Assembly: GCA_902778895.1 (NCBI GenBank)
Contig: CACYZF010000011.1
Span: 1 to 64,000 of the forward strand
Length of the DNA: 64,000 nucleotides
Direction: 5' to 3'
DNA from: an uncultured bacterium
GTDB taxonomy: Bacteria > Verrucomicrobiota > Lentisphaeria > Victivallales > UBA1829
Under the pieces are notes generated by a model. That model did not search any database. It saw only the letters and a program-made list of their open reading frames with translations, and had not been told where the DNA came from. The number at the start of each line of letters is the position of its first letter. Within the stretch, counting starts at the first letter, position 1. Of the stretch, positions 7,422-16,452 are shown piece by piece. Made by a program: the position numbers and the translations under genes.

Positions 7422-8849
7422 TTACTTGATCTCGACGATCTCGATACCCGCCATGCGGGCGAAGTCTTCCATGTATTCCGTGGTGAGGGACGGCGCGTTC
7501 ACGCTGTGGTGGGCTCCGCCGGCTTCGATCCAGCGGCGCGCGCCTTCGTGCAGGTTTGGCTTCGGGATCCAGACCGTGCTGGCGACCGGGAGCTTGGCGA
7601 GCTTCTTGTCGGGCTTGACGATCTCAAGCTCGTTCACGATCAGGCGGAAGTGATCGCCGAGGTCGATGATGGTGGCGTTGATCGCCGGGCCGGGCTTCGT
7701 GGTGAAGACGAGGCGGGCGGGGTCGGCCTTGCCGCCGATTCCGAGCGGATGGACTTCAAGGGATGGCTTGCCGGCCGCGATGGACGGGCAGACTTCAAGC
7801 ATGTGCGCGCCGAGGACGCGTTCACGGCCCTTTTCGAAGTGGTAGGTGTAGTCTTCCATGAAGCTGACGCCGCCGGGGAGGCCGGCCGCCATGACTTTCG
7901 CGGTGCGGAGGAACGCGGCGGTCTTCCAGTCTCCTTCCGCGCCGAAGCCGTAGCCCTCTTCCATGAGGCGCTGGCAGGCGAGGCCGGGGAGCTGGTCGAG
8001 GCCGTAGAGGTTTTCGAACGTGGTGGTGAACGCGGTGAATCCGCCGTCTTCGAGGAAGGCGCGGAGACCGATTTCCTGTTTTGCGGCGGCGAGGAAGGAC
8101 TTCTTCTCGGCGGCGCCTTTCTTCGGCACGGTGTAGAGGTCGAAATACTTCTTGACGAGTTTTTCGGCTTCCTTGTCGGTGACGGCGTCGATGAACTTCA
8201 GGACGTCCGGCACGGCATAGCCGTTGCAGGAGTAGCCGAACTGGATCTGGGCGGAGACCTTGTTGCCTTCGGTCACGGCGACTTCGCGCATGTTGTCGCC
8301 GATGCGGGCGACCTTCATGGTCTGGGAGTCGGCCCAGGCGGCGGCGACGCGCGCCCACACGCCGATTTCATGCTGGACGACGGGGTCGGCGTAGTAGCCG
8401 TTGACGACCTTGCGGTTCAGGCCGAGGCGGGTGCAGATGAAGCCGAACTCGCGGTCGCCGTGGGCGGCCTGGTTCAGGTTCATGAAGTCCATGTCGATGG
8501 TGGTCCACGGAATGTCGCGGTTTCCCTGGGTGTTCAGGTGGAGCATGGGCTTGTTGAGGATCTTGAGGCCGTTGATCCACATTTTGGCGGGGGAGAAGGT
8601 GTGCATCCAGCAGATGACGCCGATGCACTTCTTGTCGGCGTTCGCTTCCTGAATGGCGGCGACGACTTCCTCGTTGAGCTTCACGGTGGGGACCCACTCG
8701 ATCTTGATCGGGATCTCTTTGGAAGCGTTCAGAGCCTTGACGACTTTTTTCGCGTTGTCGGCGACCTGTTTCAGGGTTTCCGGCCCGTAGAGGTGCTGGC
8801 TGCCGGTGATGAACCGGATCGTGTACTTGGAGAAATCAATTTTGGCCAT
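7422..8849 (-). CDS. araA: L-arabinose isomerase
   Basis: A 475-aa cytoplasmic enzyme converting L-arabinose to L-ribulose. The length and the whole sequence fit AraA (N-terminal FITGSQHLYG; VICWMHTFSPAKMW; LNTQGNRDIPW; GDGxF-like C-terminal barrel region). ATG at 8849 is chosen because AAGGA lies eight bases upstream, whereas an ATG three codons earlier lies inside that binding site. The gene start overlaps the end of araD by 14 bp, so the two are translationally coupled. It is the last gene of araB-araD-araA and is followed by a terminator. Confidence 0.96.
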   Translation of the reverse strand: MAKIDFSKYTIRFITGSQHLYGPETLKQVADNAKKVVKALNASKEIPIKIEWVPTVKLNEEVVAAIQEANADKKCIGVICWMHTFSPAKMWINGLKILNKPMLHLNTQGNRDIPWTTIDMDFMNLNQAAHGDREFGFICTRLGLNRKVVNGYYADPVVQHEIGVWARVAAAWADSQTMKVARIGDNMREVAVTEGNKVSAQIQFGYSCNGYAVPDVLKFIDAVTDKEAEKLVKKYFDLYTVPKKGAAEKKSFLAAAKQEIGLRAFLEDGGFTAFTTTFENLYGLDQLPGLACQRLMEEGYGFGAEGDWKTAAFLRTAKVMAAGLPGGVSFMEDYTYHFEKGRERVLGAHMLEVCPSIAAGKPSLEVHPLGIGGKADPARLVFTTKPGPAINATIIDLGDHFRLIVNELEIVKPDKKLAKLPVASTVWIPKPNLHEGARRWIEAGGAHHSVNAPSLTTEYMEDFARMAGIEIVEIK

Positions 8850-9534
8850 AATAGGCATCCTTTCCGTGTTTACGGTTGTAATGTTTCTGGATCAGAGAAT
8901 CTTTCAGACGCGGGACCTTGGGGTTCACGAGCTCCGTGATGTACGCCATCTTGCAGAGTTCCTCGAGGACGCGGGCGTGATAGACGGCCTTCGCGGCGGT
9001 GGCGCCCCAGGTGAAGGGACCGTGACCGGCGACGAGCGCCATGGGGATCTCGGAGGCTTTCAGTTTGTGCTTCTTGAAGCAGTCGATGATCTGAAGGCCG
9101 GTCTCGGTCTCGTAGTCGTTGCGGATGCGATCGTCGGCCATGAATTCCGTGCAGGGAATGTCGGCGGCGAGGTGGTCCGCATGGGTGGTGCCGTACAGGG
9201 GCACGGCGCGGGCGGCCTGCGCCCAGGCCACGGCGAACGTGGAGTGGGTGTGGACGATGCCGCCGACGGACGGGAACGCCTTGTACAGTTCGACATGGGT
9301 GTTCGTGTCGCTGGAGGGACGGAGCTTGCCGTCGACGATCTTGCCGTCGAGCCCGACGATCACGATGTCTTCGGGCGTGAGCTTGTCGTAATCGACACCG
9401 GAGGGCTTGATGGCGAAGACGCCTTTCTTCCGGTCGATGCAGCTGACGTTGCCGAATGTATAGATGACGAGGCCGAGCTTCGGGAGCTCCATGTTGGCCT
9501 CGTAGCACTCTTTGCGGAGGGATGCGAATTTCAT
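8836..9534 (-). CDS. araD: L-ribulose-5-phosphate 4-epimerase
   Basis: A 232-aa class II aldolase/epimerase-fold enzyme converting L-ribulose 5-phosphate to D-xylulose 5-phosphate. Visible are the zinc ligand motif HTHSTFAVAWAQ, the upstream SSDTNTH phosphate-binding segment and the C-terminal AGHGPFTWG histidine. The length equals that of E. coli AraD (231 aa). It starts three bases after the araB stop, with AAGGAAGGG overlapping the araB end, and overlaps araA. Confidence 0.96.
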   Translation of the reverse strand: MKFASLRKECYEANMELPKLGLVIYTFGNVSCIDRKKGVFAIKPSGVDYDKLTPEDIVIVGLDGKIVDGKLRPSSDTNTHVELYKAFPSVGGIVHTHSTFAVAWAQAARAVPLYGTTHADHLAADIPCTEFMADDRIRNDYETETGLQIIDCFKKHKLKASEIPMALVAGHGPFTWGATAAKAVYHARVLEELCKMAYITELVNPKVPRLKDSLIQKHYNRKHGKDAYYGQN

Positions 9535-9537
9535 GGA

Positions 9538-11124
9538 TCAGAGCCCTTCCTTCTCCAGCGTGCGTCCGAACCGGAGATAGCGCTGATAGAGTTCTTCGTA
9601 CAGCTGGACAACTTCCTTGTTCGGCGTGTATTCCGCGTCGAATCCGGCGCCCATCTTCTCCATCGCGTCTTCCACGCGGGCATAGTGTCCGGCGGCGACA
9701 GCACCGAACATGGCGCTGCCGAGCGCGCAGGTCTGGTCGCAGGCGGCGATCTTGATCGGGAGGTTGAAGACGTCGGCGCACATCTGCATGATGAACGGGG
9801 ACTTGCGGCTGATGCCGCCGGTCATGATGACGTTGCGGATCGGAATGGACTGCGCTTTGAAGTGGTCGATGATGGCGCGCGCACCGTAGACGGTGCTTTC
9901 GGCGAGGGCGCGGTAGACCATCGGGGCGGTCGTGCCGAGGTTGAGGCCGCAGATCGCGCCGGTGAGCTTCTGGTTGGCGTTCGGGGTGCGGCGGCCGTTG
10001 AACCAGTCGAGCGCGAGGACGCCAGTGGTGCCGACCGGGATGGTGGCGGCTTCCTTCTCGAGCACGGCGATCTTGATGTCGCCGGCGTAGGAGAGGAGAC
10101 GCTTGAACCACGCGTAGACGTCGCCGAACGCGGACTGGCCGGCTTCGAGGCCGATCATGCCGGGGATCACGGAGCCGTCGACCTGGCCGCAGATGCCGGG
10201 GATGCAGGAATTGACCTGAGGTGCCACGAGGATGTCGCAGGTGCTGGTGCCGCAGACCTTGACCAAATCGTATGCGTGGATCTGGGCGCCGACCGCGCCG
10301 AAATGGCAGTCGAACGCACCGGCGGCGACCACGACGTTCGTGGTAAGGCCGAGGCGGTCGGCCCACTTCTGAGAGAGCTTGCCCGCGGGCTTGTCGCCGG
10401 TCACGGTGTCCTTGAACAGGCGGTCGCGGAGTCCGGCGAGCATGGGATCGAGTCCGGCGAAGAATTCCTCCGGCGGAAGTCCGCCCCAGCTCTCGTGCCA
10501 CATGGCTTTGTGGCCGGCGGCGCAACGACTGCGCGCCATCTTCAGCGGGTCGATGTTGCCGGTCAGTTCGGCCGGGATCCAGTCGCAGTGTTCCACCCAG
10601 CTGAACGCCGCCTTGCGGACGGATTCGCTCATGCGGAGGGTGTGCAGGATCTTCGCGAAGAACCATTCGCTGGAGTAGATGCCGCCCTCGTACATGGTGT
10701 AGTCGGTGCCCCCGTGGGACTTGGCGTAGGCATTGATCTCGTCCGCCTCGAAAATGGCGGTATGGTCTTTCCAGAGGATGAACATGGCGTTCGGGTCGTC
10801 GGCGAACTCCGGCAGCATGGACAGCGGGATGCCTTCCTTGTTGACGGCGCACGGTGTGGATCCGGTGGTGTCGACGCCGATGCCGATCACGCGTTCCTTC
10901 TCAATGCCCTGCATGACGCCCTTGACGACGACTTCGAGGCTTTCGAGGAAGTCCAGCGGGTGCTGGCGGAACTGGTTGTTCGGAGCGTCGCAATATTTGC
11001 CTTCGCTCCAGCGGGGGTAGTTCTGGACGCAGGAGGCGAGAATCTCGCCGTTTTCCACGTCGACCAGCACGGCTCTTACGCTGTCGGAACCGAAATCAAG
11101 TCCGATCGTCAGTTGACTGCTCAT
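9538..11124 (-). CDS. araB: Ribulokinase (FGGY family)
   Basis: A 528-aa kinase phosphorylating L-ribulose. The N-terminal phosphate-binding segment TIGLDFGSDSVRAVLVDV, the segment GIGVDTTGSTPCAV and the C-terminal GGISRKSPFIMQMCADVF are typical of AraB-type FGGY kinases. It begins at ATG 11124 behind AGAAGGAG. It is the first gene of the arabinose operon, with a mapped-by-eye promoter about 340 bp upstream. It lies with araD and araA in the order B-D-A, unlike the B-A-D order of E. coli. Confidence 0.95.
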   Translation of the reverse strand: MSSQLTIGLDFGSDSVRAVLVDVENGEILASCVQNYPRWSEGKYCDAPNNQFRQHPLDFLESLEVVVKGVMQGIEKERVIGIGVDTTGSTPCAVNKEGIPLSMLPEFADDPNAMFILWKDHTAIFEADEINAYAKSHGGTDYTMYEGGIYSSEWFFAKILHTLRMSESVRKAAFSWVEHCDWIPAELTGNIDPLKMARSRCAAGHKAMWHESWGGLPPEEFFAGLDPMLAGLRDRLFKDTVTGDKPAGKLSQKWADRLGLTTNVVVAAGAFDCHFGAVGAQIHAYDLVKVCGTSTCDILVAPQVNSCIPGICGQVDGSVIPGMIGLEAGQSAFGDVYAWFKRLLSYAGDIKIAVLEKEAATIPVGTTGVLALDWFNGRRTPNANQKLTGAICGLNLGTTAPMVYRALAESTVYGARAIIDHFKAQSIPIRNVIMTGGISRKSPFIMQMCADVFNLPIKIAACDQTCALGSAMFGAVAAGHYARVEDAMEKMGAGFDAEYTPNKEVVQLYEELYQRYLRFGRTLEKEGL

Positions 11125-11471
11125 GGTTTTCTCCTTCTGGGATGTTTATGTATGGTGAATCTTATGTTGGGTTATTGTTCAAAAGGGGCGAGGATTGAAC
11201 GGAAGAACAGGACGCGGAGAGGGAAGACGCGATACGTTTTTCCGCAGCATGCGGAGGAATGGAATCCAGCTCGTCCGGCTCGAATCCAGCCCGATATCCT
11301 TTGTCCTTCCCGGCTCCATTCACAGGAGGCTCGCGCAAAGACGGGCCCAGCCCTCCGCCAGAGGCAATGCGCGCGGACCGCGCATCCAGAGGCAGAACTG
11401 AGCTCAAATCTGTGCCTGTTATTCCGGTCATAAGCCCGTCTTTGTCTCGTCAATAAATTGTTTCATTGTGA

Positions 11472-11500
11472 ACTATACCACGAAATCCGTATAAAATCAA
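11472..11500 (-). promoter_or_regulatory. Promoter of the araBDA operon
   Basis: On the minus strand, TTGATT (11500-11495), a 17-bp spacer and TATAGT (11477-11472). It is the best match in the intergenic region and lies about 350 bp before araB. Confidence 0.65.
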
Positions 11501-11607
11501 CCGGAAAACATGTTTTTTTATCTCTTTTTTCACCAAAAGATGATTTCATCCGTTTTTTGCCGGAACGGCGACTTTCCATTCCATTTCACATTTTTCAAAG
11601 ATTCCGC

Positions 11608-11636
11608 TTGACACGAGAAATGAATGCAATTATATT
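11608..11636 (+). promoter_or_regulatory. Promoter of the GT2/membrane glycan gene pair
   Basis: A consensus TTGACA (11608-11613), a 17-bp spacer and TATATT (11631-11636) stand 87 bp before the first ATG. Confidence 0.75.
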
Positions 11637-11723
11637 ATCCCATGCTAAACTCTGGAAAAGGTATGCGTCTTTGCCTCAACCGGTTTCCACCCCTTTGCAC
11701 AACAGTATCCCGAAAAAAAGATC

Positions 11724-12701
11724 ATGCCAAATCACGCCGCAGTCATCGCGCTGGTCGTTCCCTGCTATAACGAATCCGCCATCCTGGAAAACAGTGCCCG
11801 AACCCTTTCCTCCAAACTGGATGAAATGACCGCATCCGGTCTGGTCGACGCAACCAGCATGATCCTTATGGCCGACGACGGCTCGACGGACAGCACATGG
11901 GAGATCATTTCCCGTCTGCACTCGGAACGTCCGGATCGTTTTCTCGGGATTCGTCTGGCCGCGAACCGCGGACATCAAGCCGTACTCCTGGCGGGGCTGA
12001 TGGAATCCAGAAAATATGCCGAAGCCGCCATCAGTCTGGATGCCGATCTTCAGGACGACATCAACGTCCTTCCACAGTTCGTAACGGAATATCTGAGCGG
12101 ACATGACATCGTGTATGGAGTGAGGGGCGACCGTACGAGTGATACGTTCCTGAAACGTACGACGGCGCAGGGGTTCTACAGACTGCTCGGATGGATGGGA
12201 GTGAAGACGATTTACAACCATGCCGATTTCCGCCTGATGAGCGCCCGGGCCCTGGATGCCCTGTCGGAGTATAAGGAAGCGAATCTTTATTTGCGCGGAT
12301 TAGTCCCCCTGATCGGATTCGGACAGGCTATTGTAACCTACAGCCGGAAACCGACTACGCGTCCCACGCATTACCCGCTCGCGAAAATGCTGCTCCTGGC
12401 CTGGGACGGCATCACGTCCTTCAGCATCCGGCCGATCCGCATCATAACGCTGACCGGACTTATCGCGCTGGCAGTCTGCATTGTGATGCTGCTTTATGTT
12501 CTTCATTCCAAATTTTTCGGATATACCGTCGCCGGCTGGACATCCCTGACCATTGTCGTCCTGCTTTTCAGCGGGATTCAGCTTGTTTCCATCGGCGTGA
12601 TCGGCGAATATATCGCAAAAACATATATGGAGGTGAAGCATAGGCCGCGCTACCTTGTTGCCGAACGCCTCATGCCATGTTCAGAAGAGGAAAACAAATG
12701 A
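11724..12701 (+). CDS. Polyprenyl-phosphate glycosyltransferase, family GT2 (GtrB/ArnC-like)
   Basis: A 325-aa membrane-bound enzyme that transfers a sugar from a nucleotide donor to a polyprenyl phosphate carrier. The GT2 A-fold covers about residues 8-225, with VVPCYNES, the MADDGSTD nucleotide-binding motif and SLDADLQDD (metal-binding DxD). Two transmembrane helices follow (about 240-262 and 272-298), as in GtrB, YkcC and ArnC. It ends in ATGA overlap with the next gene, a membrane protein that may use the lipid-linked sugar. No strong ribosome binding site is visible before ATG 11724. The sugar cannot be deduced. Confidence 0.88.
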   Translation: MPNHAAVIALVVPCYNESAILENSARTLSSKLDEMTASGLVDATSMILMADDGSTDSTWEIISRLHSERPDRFLGIRLAANRGHQAVLLAGLMESRKYAEAAISLDADLQDDINVLPQFVTEYLSGHDIVYGVRGDRTSDTFLKRTTAQGFYRLLGWMGVKTIYNHADFRLMSARALDALSEYKEANLYLRGLVPLIGFGQAIVTYSRKPTTRPTHYPLAKMLLLAWDGITSFSIRPIRIITLTGLIALAVCIVMLLYVLHSKFFGYTVAGWTSLTIVVLLFSGIQLVSIGVIGEYIAKTYMEVKHRPRYLVAERLMPCSEEENK

Positions 12702-14455
12702 AAACGTTTAACCTTCTTGCACCGCTTGAGCAGTTTTTCGAACAGAAACTGAACACCATCCCCGCCCGCCGGCTGTATCCGCGCCTTCTGGCGGTTCTCA
12801 TTCTTCTGGGATTCCTGCCCCTGCTCATTCCGGGCATTCCGAACGGGCACGACTGCATGTATCACCTGGCCCGGCTTGTGACGTTACGTGAAGGTCTGCG
12901 CGCCGGAATCCCTCTCCCTGTGATCAACTATGACTCGATGGAAGGCTTCGGCTATGGGCCGGGACTGTTTTATTCCGATCTGTATTTTTATCCGTTCGGA
13001 CTGCTCGTGGCACTCGGACTTCCGGTAGTCATCGCATATAAACTCTTTCTCGTTACATGGTGTCTTATGACGGCCTTTTCCATGTATTGGGTGGCGAAGC
13101 GCATTTCCGGAGACGAATTCACCGGATTTGCCGCTGCGCTCCTGTACTGCTGGAGCAGCTATTACGCGTGTGACTTCATCATCCGCGCCGCGTGTGGTGA
13201 AATCATGGCGTTCCTTTTCGTCCCCTGGTGCATTTACGGTTTTTGGAACTTGCTGTACGACGAACATTCGGAACGGAACTGTCTGATTTTGGCACTCAGC
13301 TTTGCCGGATTGTATTATGCCCATAATATCACATTTGTCCTGATGTGTCTGATCGGGGGTATGATTACGGCGTTCAATCTGCCCACGCTGCTCCGGGACA
13401 TCCGTCGGATCAGGACGCTGTTCTGTGCCGGATGTATTACGGCGGGGCTGGCGGCATTCGCGTACGTCCCCCTGCTGGAGCAGATTCTTTCTCTGAAGTT
13501 CAATCTGACGAAGGCGACGGTCGAATCTCCCATTGCCGAACGGATGGTGCCGTTCCCCCGGCTTTTCCTGGAGCTCCCCTATATGAAGATGGAATTTTGG
13601 ATCCCGCCGGGAATCGGCATCATTTTCGTCATTGTTTTCCTGCAGCGGTTCCGTGTCAAATCGGATCGCACTCCCGCGGAACGTTTCCGCGATCTTTGCA
13701 TGGTCACCGCATTCGCGGCGCTTATTTCCGCCTCGGAGTTTCTGCCGTGGCAGGGTATGATGCGTGTAATTGCAGCGATCCAGTTTCCCTGGAGGCTTTA
13801 TCTTCCGGCAACGGCGTTCGGCGCATTGGGCGGAGGTCTGCTTCTTGGACGGCTGCTTGCCGGACGTTCGACGGCTATGCGCCGTACCTGGCTCTGGATT
13901 CTGCTGTGCGGATGCGGCTTCCCGTGGTGGTTTCTGCACTGCTATTTGTATGCGGCAAAAATCTCCGAACATAGAGTTTATACAGACATCTCAAGAAGAA
14001 ATGCGGGAAGACGCCTTCTCAGCGGTGTGCATTTCCTCCCGCAGGGGCATGTCAACGGCGATTATGCGGGACTTGGCCGCAAGGCGGTCGTCACGAGCTC
14101 GAATCCCGATGCCCAGGCCGAGGTCACATATCCCTCCTGGGGCAAACTTGAGGTCACGTTCTCGGGGTTTTCTCCCGGTGATTCTTTCGAGATTCCGCGA
14201 GTGTATTATAAAGGTTATTGCGTCGAAACAGACCAAGGGGGCGTTATGGATCTTTCCGAGCAGGATCATTTCCGTTTCAGGCCGAATGCTTCCTCCGGAA
14301 AGGCTCTTGTCGTTTACCGCCTCACAAAACTGCACAAGGCTTCCTTTGTGGTTTCGCTCCTCTCGTTTGCCGGAGTTTTGTCCGCTGTGTTGTTCAGGTG
14401 GAAACGATGCCGGAAAAAGGCCTTGAAACCGGAGTCTGATCCCGTCGTCCCATGA
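12698..14455 (+). CDS. Multispanning membrane protein of the 6-pyruvoyl-tetrahydropterin synthase-related type (PF10131)
   Basis: A 585-aa integral membrane protein with about 10-11 helices. The segment GHDCMYHLARLVTLREG followed by GYGPGLFYSDLYFYPF and RAACGEI is the hallmark of the PTPS_related/YfhO-like family, whose members resemble GT-C glycosyltransferases. A soluble beta-rich part (about 430-545) and a final helix end the protein. ATG 12698 is preferred over an earlier in-frame codon (12677) because AGAGGAAAA precedes it and it gives an ATGA overlap with the GT2 gene. It probably acts with that enzyme in modifying an extracytoplasmic glycan or lipid; this is inference. Confidence 0.82.
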   Translation: MKTFNLLAPLEQFFEQKLNTIPARRLYPRLLAVLILLGFLPLLIPGIPNGHDCMYHLARLVTLREGLRAGIPLPVINYDSMEGFGYGPGLFYSDLYFYPFGLLVALGLPVVIAYKLFLVTWCLMTAFSMYWVAKRISGDEFTGFAAALLYCWSSYYACDFIIRAACGEIMAFLFVPWCIYGFWNLLYDEHSERNCLILALSFAGLYYAHNITFVLMCLIGGMITAFNLPTLLRDIRRIRTLFCAGCITAGLAAFAYVPLLEQILSLKFNLTKATVESPIAERMVPFPRLFLELPYMKMEFWIPPGIGIIFVIVFLQRFRVKSDRTPAERFRDLCMVTAFAALISASEFLPWQGMMRVIAAIQFPWRLYLPATAFGALGGGLLLGRLLAGRSTAMRRTWLWILLCGCGFPWWFLHCYLYAAKISEHRVYTDISRRNAGRRLLSGVHFLPQGHVNGDYAGLGRKAVVTSSNPDAQAEVTYPSWGKLEVTFSGFSPGDSFEIPRVYYKGYCVETDQGGVMDLSEQDHFRFRPNASSGKALVVYRLTKLHKASFVVSLLSFAGVLSAVLFRWKRCRKKALKPESDPVVP

Positions 14456-14569
14456 TCTGACGGCACATTCGATTCCGTCATTTCGTCGACTGCGCATCAT
14501 ATTTCAGCATGGAATGAATGCGTTTCCCGTTTTCTCTGTCCGAAAAACAAATTCTTTTGCATCATAGAC

Positions 14570-14597
14570 TTGAAAAAGACAAAACAGGTGATATAGT
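14570..14597 (+). promoter_or_regulatory. Promoter of the small membrane protein gene
   Basis: TTGAAA (14570-14575), a 16-bp spacer and TATAGT (14592-14597), 68 bp before the ATG at 14666. Confidence 0.6.
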
Positions 14598-14665
14598 AGT
14601 TTTATGCCGGATGAAAGAATCTGTACCATGTTCCTCTTCCCCACACAGGCAGGAAAAGAACCGTC

Positions 14666-14887
14666 ATGATCATAAAAGTATCACTTTATATCATATCCAT
14701 TGTTTTGGCCATCATCGGAGTTCCGACGGTGCTGGTGCTGGTTTATCTCAGTCTGATCAACTCCGGGATTTCCTCCAAATTCTTCTGGACCGGATCACTG
14801 ACATGCTGTGTTCTCAGCGTTCTATTCTTCCTGCTCGCCCGTGTCCTGACGGCCTGGGAAGAGGAAGACGAAAGAGAGGAGGAATGA
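14666..14887 (+). CDS. Small two-helix membrane protein of unknown function
   Basis: A 73-aa protein with two hydrophobic helices (about 3-28 and 39-60) and an acidic C-terminus (EEEDEREEE). A readable promoter stands upstream and AGGAAAAG lies before the ATG, which supports a real gene. No family is recognised. Confidence 0.6.
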   Translation: MIIKVSLYIISIVLAIIGVPTVLVLVYLSLINSGISSKFFWTGSLTCCVLSVLFFLLARVLTAWEEEDEREEE

Positions 14888-15069
14888 GCGCATCTCCTGC
14901 GGAGACGTTCATTTCCTGACAAGAATCCCGTTCTCGAACAAAACACCTGCAACCGTTCCAGACCCAATAACGGAGTGTCCCCTCCCGGATATTCCCGTTG
15001 TTTGCTTTCTTTTTGAGAGCGCTTTTTGTTTTCCGAGCGGATTCCGCGCGTAAAAATACATTGTGCCGC

Positions 15070-15097
15070 TTGCTTTTTCGCGATTGCAGGCTATATT
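15070..15097 (+). promoter_or_regulatory. Promoter of tRNA-Ser
   Basis: TTGCTT (15070-15075), a 16-bp spacer and TATATT (15092-15097) stand 23 bp before the tRNA. The same TTGCTTTTTC start occurs before tRNA-Asp. Confidence 0.65.
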
Positions 15098-15120
15098 ATT
15101 CTCTGCTTTTTTTGAAATCC

Positions 15121-15211
15121 GGAGAGATGGCTGAGCGGTCGAAGGCGGCGGTCTCGAAAACCGTTAACGGGTTTTTCCCGTTCGGGGGTTCGAATCCCCC
15201 TCTCTCCGCCA
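15121..15211 (+). tRNA. tRNA-Ser (anticodon CGA)
   Basis: Acceptor arms GGAGAGA and TCTCTCC pair fully. The D arm is GCTGAGCGGTCGAAGGC, the anticodon loop CTCGAAA gives CGA, and a long variable arm (AACGGGTTTTTCCCGTT) marks a class II tRNA. The T arm is GGGGGTTCGAATCCCCC. The CCA end is encoded (15209-15211). Confidence 0.96.
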
Positions 15212-15316
15212 TTTTACGCTTAAATCCCTGAATCCCTCCCCGTTTTCTTTTCATTTCCTTCCCGTCGCGAGCTGATGTACGAGAAAAGATTTTTCGTACT
15301 TTTTTCGAGTTTCAGT

Positions 15317-15345
15317 TTGCTTTTTCCGAATCCGGGGTGTATATT
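15317..15345 (+). promoter_or_regulatory. Promoter of tRNA-Asp
   Basis: TTGCTT (15317-15322), a 17-bp spacer and TATATT (15340-15345), 21 bp before the tRNA. Confidence 0.65.
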
Positions 15346-15366
15346 AAGTCTCATGCAAGAAATTGC

Positions 15367-15443
15367 GGGGGCGTAGCTCAACTGGTTAGAGTGCCACCCT
15401 GTCACGGTGGATGTTGCGGGTTCGAATCCCGTCGCTCTCGCCA
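15367..15443 (+). tRNA. tRNA-Asp (anticodon GTC)
   Basis: GGGGGCG pairs with CGCTCTC through two G-U wobbles. The D arm is GCTCAACTGGTTAGAGT, the anticodon loop CTGTCAC gives GTC, and the T arm is GCGGGTTCGAATCCCGT. CCA is encoded at 15441-15443. Confidence 0.96.
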
Positions 15444-15480
15444 TTTTTGTATCTACAGAGTACAAAATGGCGATTTTTTT
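15439..15480 (+). terminator. Terminator of tRNA-Asp, overlapping the tRNA 3' end
   Basis: CGCCATTTTtGTA (15439-15451) pairs with TACAAAATGGCG (15461-15472), and seven T follow. The tRNA's last bases including CCA form the base of the stem, so terminator folding and tRNA folding exclude each other. Confidence 0.8.
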
Positions 15481-15549
15481 ATGTCTTGAATCCGTGCCGT
15501 CGCGAAGCACGGCACAACCGCAGTGGAGGCACAGTCTCCTGGGGGGCGC

Positions 15550-16446
15550 ATGGAAAAGATCCTTCAACATTTCATCGGCTACCTGACGGCCGAACGCGGC
15601 CTCAGCCGGAATTCCACGTCCGCCTATTCCTCCGACCTCGAAGACTACATCCACTGGCTTCACGCGCAAAGCATCGAATCCTTCGACGCGGCCGGACGCG
15701 ACGCCATCATAGACTACCTCGAATACTGCCGCGACGAACGCAATCTGGAGACGGTCAGCATCGCACGCCGTCTGGTCGCGATCAAGATCCTGTACCGCTA
15801 TCTTTTCCGCGAACGCCTGATCGCCGCGGACGTGACGGATGTGATGGATTCGCCGAAATTCTGGCGCATCCTGCCGGATTTCCTGAGCGTGGCGGAAGTC
15901 GACGCCCTGCTCAACGCGTTTCCCGTAAGGGCGCAGGACCCACTCATCATCCGCAACCGCTGCATCCTGGAGCTGCTGTATTCCTGCGGACTCCGCGTGA
16001 GCGAATGCGTGAACCTCAGATTCGGCGCGGTCCGGTTCGACGAACGCACCATCCGCGTGCTCGGCAAGGGCTCCAAGGAACGCATCGTGCCGATGGGCGA
16101 CGCGGCGATCCACCAGCTGAAACGCTATCTGGAGAAAGCACGTCCCGAACTTGCCGGAGACGGCGGCGCACCTCAGCTGTTCCTGTCCAATCACGGCAAA
16201 AAACTCGACCGTGAACGCGTCTGGATGGTCGTAAAGGAAGCGGCGCGCCTCGCTGGGATCACGAAGAACATCCATCCGCACACGCTCCGGCACTCCTTTG
16301 CAAGCCATCTGCTCGAAAACGGCGCGGACCTGCGCGTGATCCAGGAGATGCTCGGGCACGCGGACATCAGCACCACGCAGATCTACACGCACGTTGACGA
16401 AAACCGCCTGCTCGGCGTGTTCAACAAATTCCATCCAAGAGCCTGA
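15550..16446 (+). CDS. xerD: Tyrosine recombinase XerD-type
   Basis: A 298-aa site-specific recombinase, the exact length of E. coli XerD. The N-terminal SAM-like domain covers about 1-90. The catalytic domain shows R in LRVSECVNLRF, HTLRHSFASHLL (H-x-x-R), LGHADIS and the nucleophile Y in TTQIYTHV. XerCD resolves chromosome dimers at dif; a single Xer protein may serve here. Start 15550 gives the standard N-terminus; an in-frame codon 27 bp earlier is less likely. Although it lies after tRNA-Asp, its length and sequence are those of the housekeeping recombinase, not of an island integrase. No att repeats were seen. Confidence 0.87.
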   Translation: MEKILQHFIGYLTAERGLSRNSTSAYSSDLEDYIHWLHAQSIESFDAAGRDAIIDYLEYCRDERNLETVSIARRLVAIKILYRYLFRERLIAADVTDVMDSPKFWRILPDFLSVAEVDALLNAFPVRAQDPLIIRNRCILELLYSCGLRVSECVNLRFGAVRFDERTIRVLGKGSKERIVPMGDAAIHQLKRYLEKARPELAGDGGAPQLFLSNHGKKLDRERVWMVVKEAARLAGITKNIHPHTLRHSFASHLLENGADLRVIQEMLGHADISTTQIYTHVDENRLLGVFNKFHPRA

Positions 16447-16452
16447 CGCCTT

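Larger units (their letters stand above)
11125..11723. other. 599-bp intergenic region: ara leader and two divergent promoters
   Basis: No convincing gene. The minus-strand ara transcript would begin near 11465 and so have a leader of about 340 nt. The leader contains a small hairpin (CCGCATGCTGCGG near 11240) and an 89-codon frame (11431-11162). That frame lacks a ribosome binding site and resembles no family I recognise. TTCATTGTGAA (11462-11472) at the ara start site is a weak palindrome that could be an operator. The plus-strand promoter for the glycosyltransferase gene is at 11608-11636. Confidence 0.6.

Noticed and set aside
11162..11431. 89-codon frame in the ara leader, possible leader peptide
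   Set aside because: No ribosome binding site, no repeated arginine or arabinose-linked codons, no family similarity.
12677..12697. Seven-codon longer N-terminus of the PTPS-related membrane protein
   Set aside because: It lacks a ribosome binding site, whereas ATG 12698 has AGAGGAAAA and an ATGA overlap.
15367..16446. tRNA-Asp followed by a tyrosine recombinase as a genomic island end
   Set aside because: The protein has the exact size and motifs of housekeeping XerD, the tRNA end is not repeated downstream, and the following genes are core-like.
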